A DNA stretch of 35,700 nt, taken from positions 1 through 35,700 of the forward strand of contig DHOX01000080.1 of the NCBI GenBank assembly GCA_002409785.1, in the 5' to 3' direction. The notes beneath the pieces were generated by a model. That model saw only the letters and a list, made by a program, of their open reading frames with translations, made no database searches and was not told the DNA's origin. A program made the translations under genes and the position numbers. This document shows, in pieces, positions 34,152-35,700 of this stretch (its first letter is position 1; the number at the start of each line of letters is the position of its first letter). This DNA comes from Prevotella sp. UBA5379 (lineage in GTDB: Bacteria; Bacteroidota; Bacteroidia; Bacteroidales; Bacteroidaceae).

Positions 34152-35213
34152 ATGAAAACTGAGCATATTCTGATTATTCGTTTTTTTGCAATTGGCGACG
34201 TGGCCATGACTGTTCCTGTAGTCTATTCTTTAGCAAATCAATACCCTCAATTAAGGATTACCGTACTCAGCAGGCCCTTTGCAAAATCTTTCTTTGAGAA
34301 TCTTGCCCCTAATGTCAGTTTTATGGGAGCTGATGTAAAGGGTGAATACAGTGGAATAAAAGGTCTGAATGCTCTCTATCGCCGATTGGCAGCTAAACAA
34401 TTTACAGCCATCGCTGATTTTCATCAAGTCTTACGATCTAATTATCTCCGTTTACGTTTTAATATGGATCACCTGAGGGTGGAGCATATTGACAAGCATC
34501 GTGACGGAAGAAGAAGACTAATTGCACAAGATAGAAAAAAACTTATACAACAGCCGACAGAAACGCAAAATTACGCTGAGGTTTTAAAAAAACTCGGTTA
34601 TCCTATACAAGTAAAATTTACTTCTATCTTTCCACCTGAGGGAGGAAACCTCCGACTTTTGCCAAAAGAAAGTATTGGAATCAAAAAAGGATTTCAACAA
34701 TGGATCGGTATTGCTCCCTTCGCTGCTCATGAAGCAAAGACTTATCCGTTCGAATTGATGGAGAAAGTCATCCAACTCTTGATTTTCAGGCACCCTTCAT
34801 GCCGAATCTTTCTGTTTGGTGGAAAAGACAATAACGAGAAAAAAGACTTAGACAAGTGGAGTAAGACATATCCTTGTTGCGTAAATGCTTCCGCCCTTTT
34901 AAAAAATTTAAGAAAAGAACTGATTCTTATGAGTCATCTTGACGTAATGGTCAGCATGGATAGTGCTAATATGCATTTAGCGTCATTGGTCCATACGCCT
35001 GTTGTCAGCATCTGGGGAGCAACTCATCCATACGCCGGTTTTATGGGATGGGGGCAAAATCCAAATAATGCCGTACAACTAGATCTCTCCTGTCGTCCTT
35101 GTAGTATATATGGAAATAAATCTTGTTTCAGAGGAGATTATGCCTGTCTAAAAAATATTCCACCGGAGATGATTGCAGATAGGATAGACATTAACCTGCT
35201 AAGAAAGAAATGA
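34152..35213 (+). CDS. Family 9 glycosyltransferase (heptosyltransferase-like)
   Basis: The 353-residue protein starts with EHILIIRFFAIGDVAMTVPV, the family's N-terminal pattern with the catalytic-base Asp16. The C-terminal domain has IGIAPFAAHEAKTYP at about 185-199 and SMDSANMHLASLVHTPVVSI at 268-287, the classical D-S-x-x-x-H region that binds the donor diphosphate. Cysteines near the end (RPCSIYGNKSC, GDYACLKNI) recall other Bacteroidetes GT9 enzymes. It follows DUF4254 by 21 bp and is closed by a hairpin 24 bases after the stop. The donor may be ADP-heptose or another sugar; no heptose synthesis genes are in view. Confidence 0.9.
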   Translation: MKTEHILIIRFFAIGDVAMTVPVVYSLANQYPQLRITVLSRPFAKSFFENLAPNVSFMGADVKGEYSGIKGLNALYRRLAAKQFTAIADFHQVLRSNYLRLRFNMDHLRVEHIDKHRDGRRRLIAQDRKKLIQQPTETQNYAEVLKKLGYPIQVKFTSIFPPEGGNLRLLPKESIGIKKGFQQWIGIAPFAAHEAKTYPFELMEKVIQLLIFRHPSCRIFLFGGKDNNEKKDLDKWSKTYPCCVNASALLKNLRKELILMSHLDVMVSMDSANMHLASLVHTPVVSIWGATHPYAGFMGWGQNPNNAVQLDLSCRPCSIYGNKSCFRGDYACLKNIPPEMIADRIDINLLRKK

Positions 35214-35237
35214 TCTTATCTATATCTTTTAATGTAA

Positions 35238-35292
35238 AATAATGCCTGATGATAAAAAGCATCGTTATTACTTTTTATCATCAGGCATTATT
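35238..35292 (+). terminator. 22-bp perfect hairpin after the GT9 gene
   Basis: Bases 35238-35259 and 35271-35292 are perfect inverted repeats with an 11-nt loop, 24 bases after the GT9 stop. The stem is followed by a short T-containing run. It is a likely terminator that stops transcription before the DnaA-box region. Confidence 0.75.
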
Positions 35293-35313
35293 CGTTTAAC
35301 ATTTCAACAATCA

Positions 35314-35700
35314 CTATGGAAAACTAAGAGGAAATCTATGGAATAACTTATTCATAAAAGACGAGTTATCCATAGACCATAAAAATCAATTATCTGACTG
35401 GGGATATTGCATGGTTTATGAGAAAGTTGATTGGCTTTTCTCCATAATATTATTTGTTAAAAGACTATCAACTTATTCCTTTGCACGAACCTTATGAATA
35501 TGTGGATAAATAGATTAAGTATTTAAAAATCAAGAAGATCCAATACTTTAAAACAGTGCATAAAATAACTAATGATAATGATAACTGAATAGATAGAAAA
35601 ATTAACTAAAAGTTATTCACATATTCACAGCATATTATACTTTATCATTTTATTTTAAAATAAATAGATAAGATAATAATATAATAAATGAATTCATAAG
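35314..35700. other. Candidate replication origin (oriC): DnaA-box cluster with AT-rich tract
   Basis: Exact TTATNCACA boxes are at 35613-35621 (plus, TTATTCACA) and 35501-35509 (minus, TTATCCACA). One-mismatch boxes are at 35348-35356 (TTATTCATA), 35366-35374 (TTATCCATA), 35555-35563 (minus, TTATGCACT) and 35621-35629 (ATATTCACA, overlapping the exact box by one base). A weaker box is near 35314-35322. The last 60 bases contain only 6 G or C, a possible unwinding element. The stretch has no gene. Most long genes to the left run leftward, which agrees with a fork leaving this site. The window ends here, so the right part of the region is not seen. Confidence 0.5.

Noticed and set aside
1..35700. 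CRISPR arrays, insertion sequences, prophage genes, tRNA or rRNA
   Set aside because: No regularly spaced direct repeats, transposase or integrase motifs, or RNA-gene features were noticed while reading the window.

Overview
This window looks chromosomal and comes from a Bacteroidales bacterium, most likely Prevotella or a close relative. The signs are: promoters of the Bacteroidetes type (TTTG, 19-22 bp, TAnnTTTG) in front of many genes; the tail of a hybrid two-component regulator beside a secreted GH35 beta-galactosidase; the gene order acpP-fabF-rnc; and lineage-typical families (bacterial GH3-like protein, DUF3108, DUF4254, Big_5 lipoprotein). No rRNA, tRNA, CRISPR array, insertion sequence or prophage was seen.

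Layout. 1-3031: 3' end of an AraC-type regulator, convergent with a secreted beta-galactosidase, with a shared hairpin between them. 3098-6520: an EamA permease, then two GT2 glycosyltransferases and a small membrane protein ending in a strong terminator. 6542-12957 (minus): a six-gene nucleotide-sugar operon (DegT aminotransferase, RfbF cytidylyltransferase, LicD, UXS-like SDR, UDP-glucose dehydrogenase, GT4). 13207-14244 (minus): a galactofuranosyltransferase-like gene, preceded by a 387-bp gap that seems to hold a short or broken ORF. 14632-19410 (minus): a lipid A/core operon (MsbA-type ABC exporter, LpxL-like acyltransferase, GT9, WaaP/Kdo-kinase-like protein). 19554-23055 (minus): miaB, a PAP2/AUR1-like membrane protein and an SDR epimerase. 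23282-25606 (plus): rnr, encoding RNase R. 26048-30463 (minus): GH3-like enzyme, Big_5 lipoprotein and DUF3108 protein. 30603-33380 (minus): acpP-fabF-rnc. 33460-35213 (plus): DUF4254 and a second GT9. 35214-35700: AT-rich non-coding DNA with DnaA-box matches.

The common theme is the cell envelope. Sugar nucleotides made by the 6.5-13 kb operon could feed the glycosyltransferases on both sides. The 14.6-19.4 kb operon would acylate, phosphorylate, extend and export lipid A-core. The acpP-fabF pair supplies acyl chains.

The most interesting signal is at the right edge: two exact TTATNCACA DnaA boxes plus four one-mismatch boxes within about 290 bp, next to a very AT-rich tract and shielded from the incoming gene by a 22-bp perfect hairpin. 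Most long genes to its left are transcribed leftward, as expected for a fork leaving this site. I read it as a candidate replication origin. Other points worth a second look are a long charged tail on RNase III, several nearly leaderless promoters, a 30-bp palindrome between divergent genes, and two small-ORF candidates in gaps.
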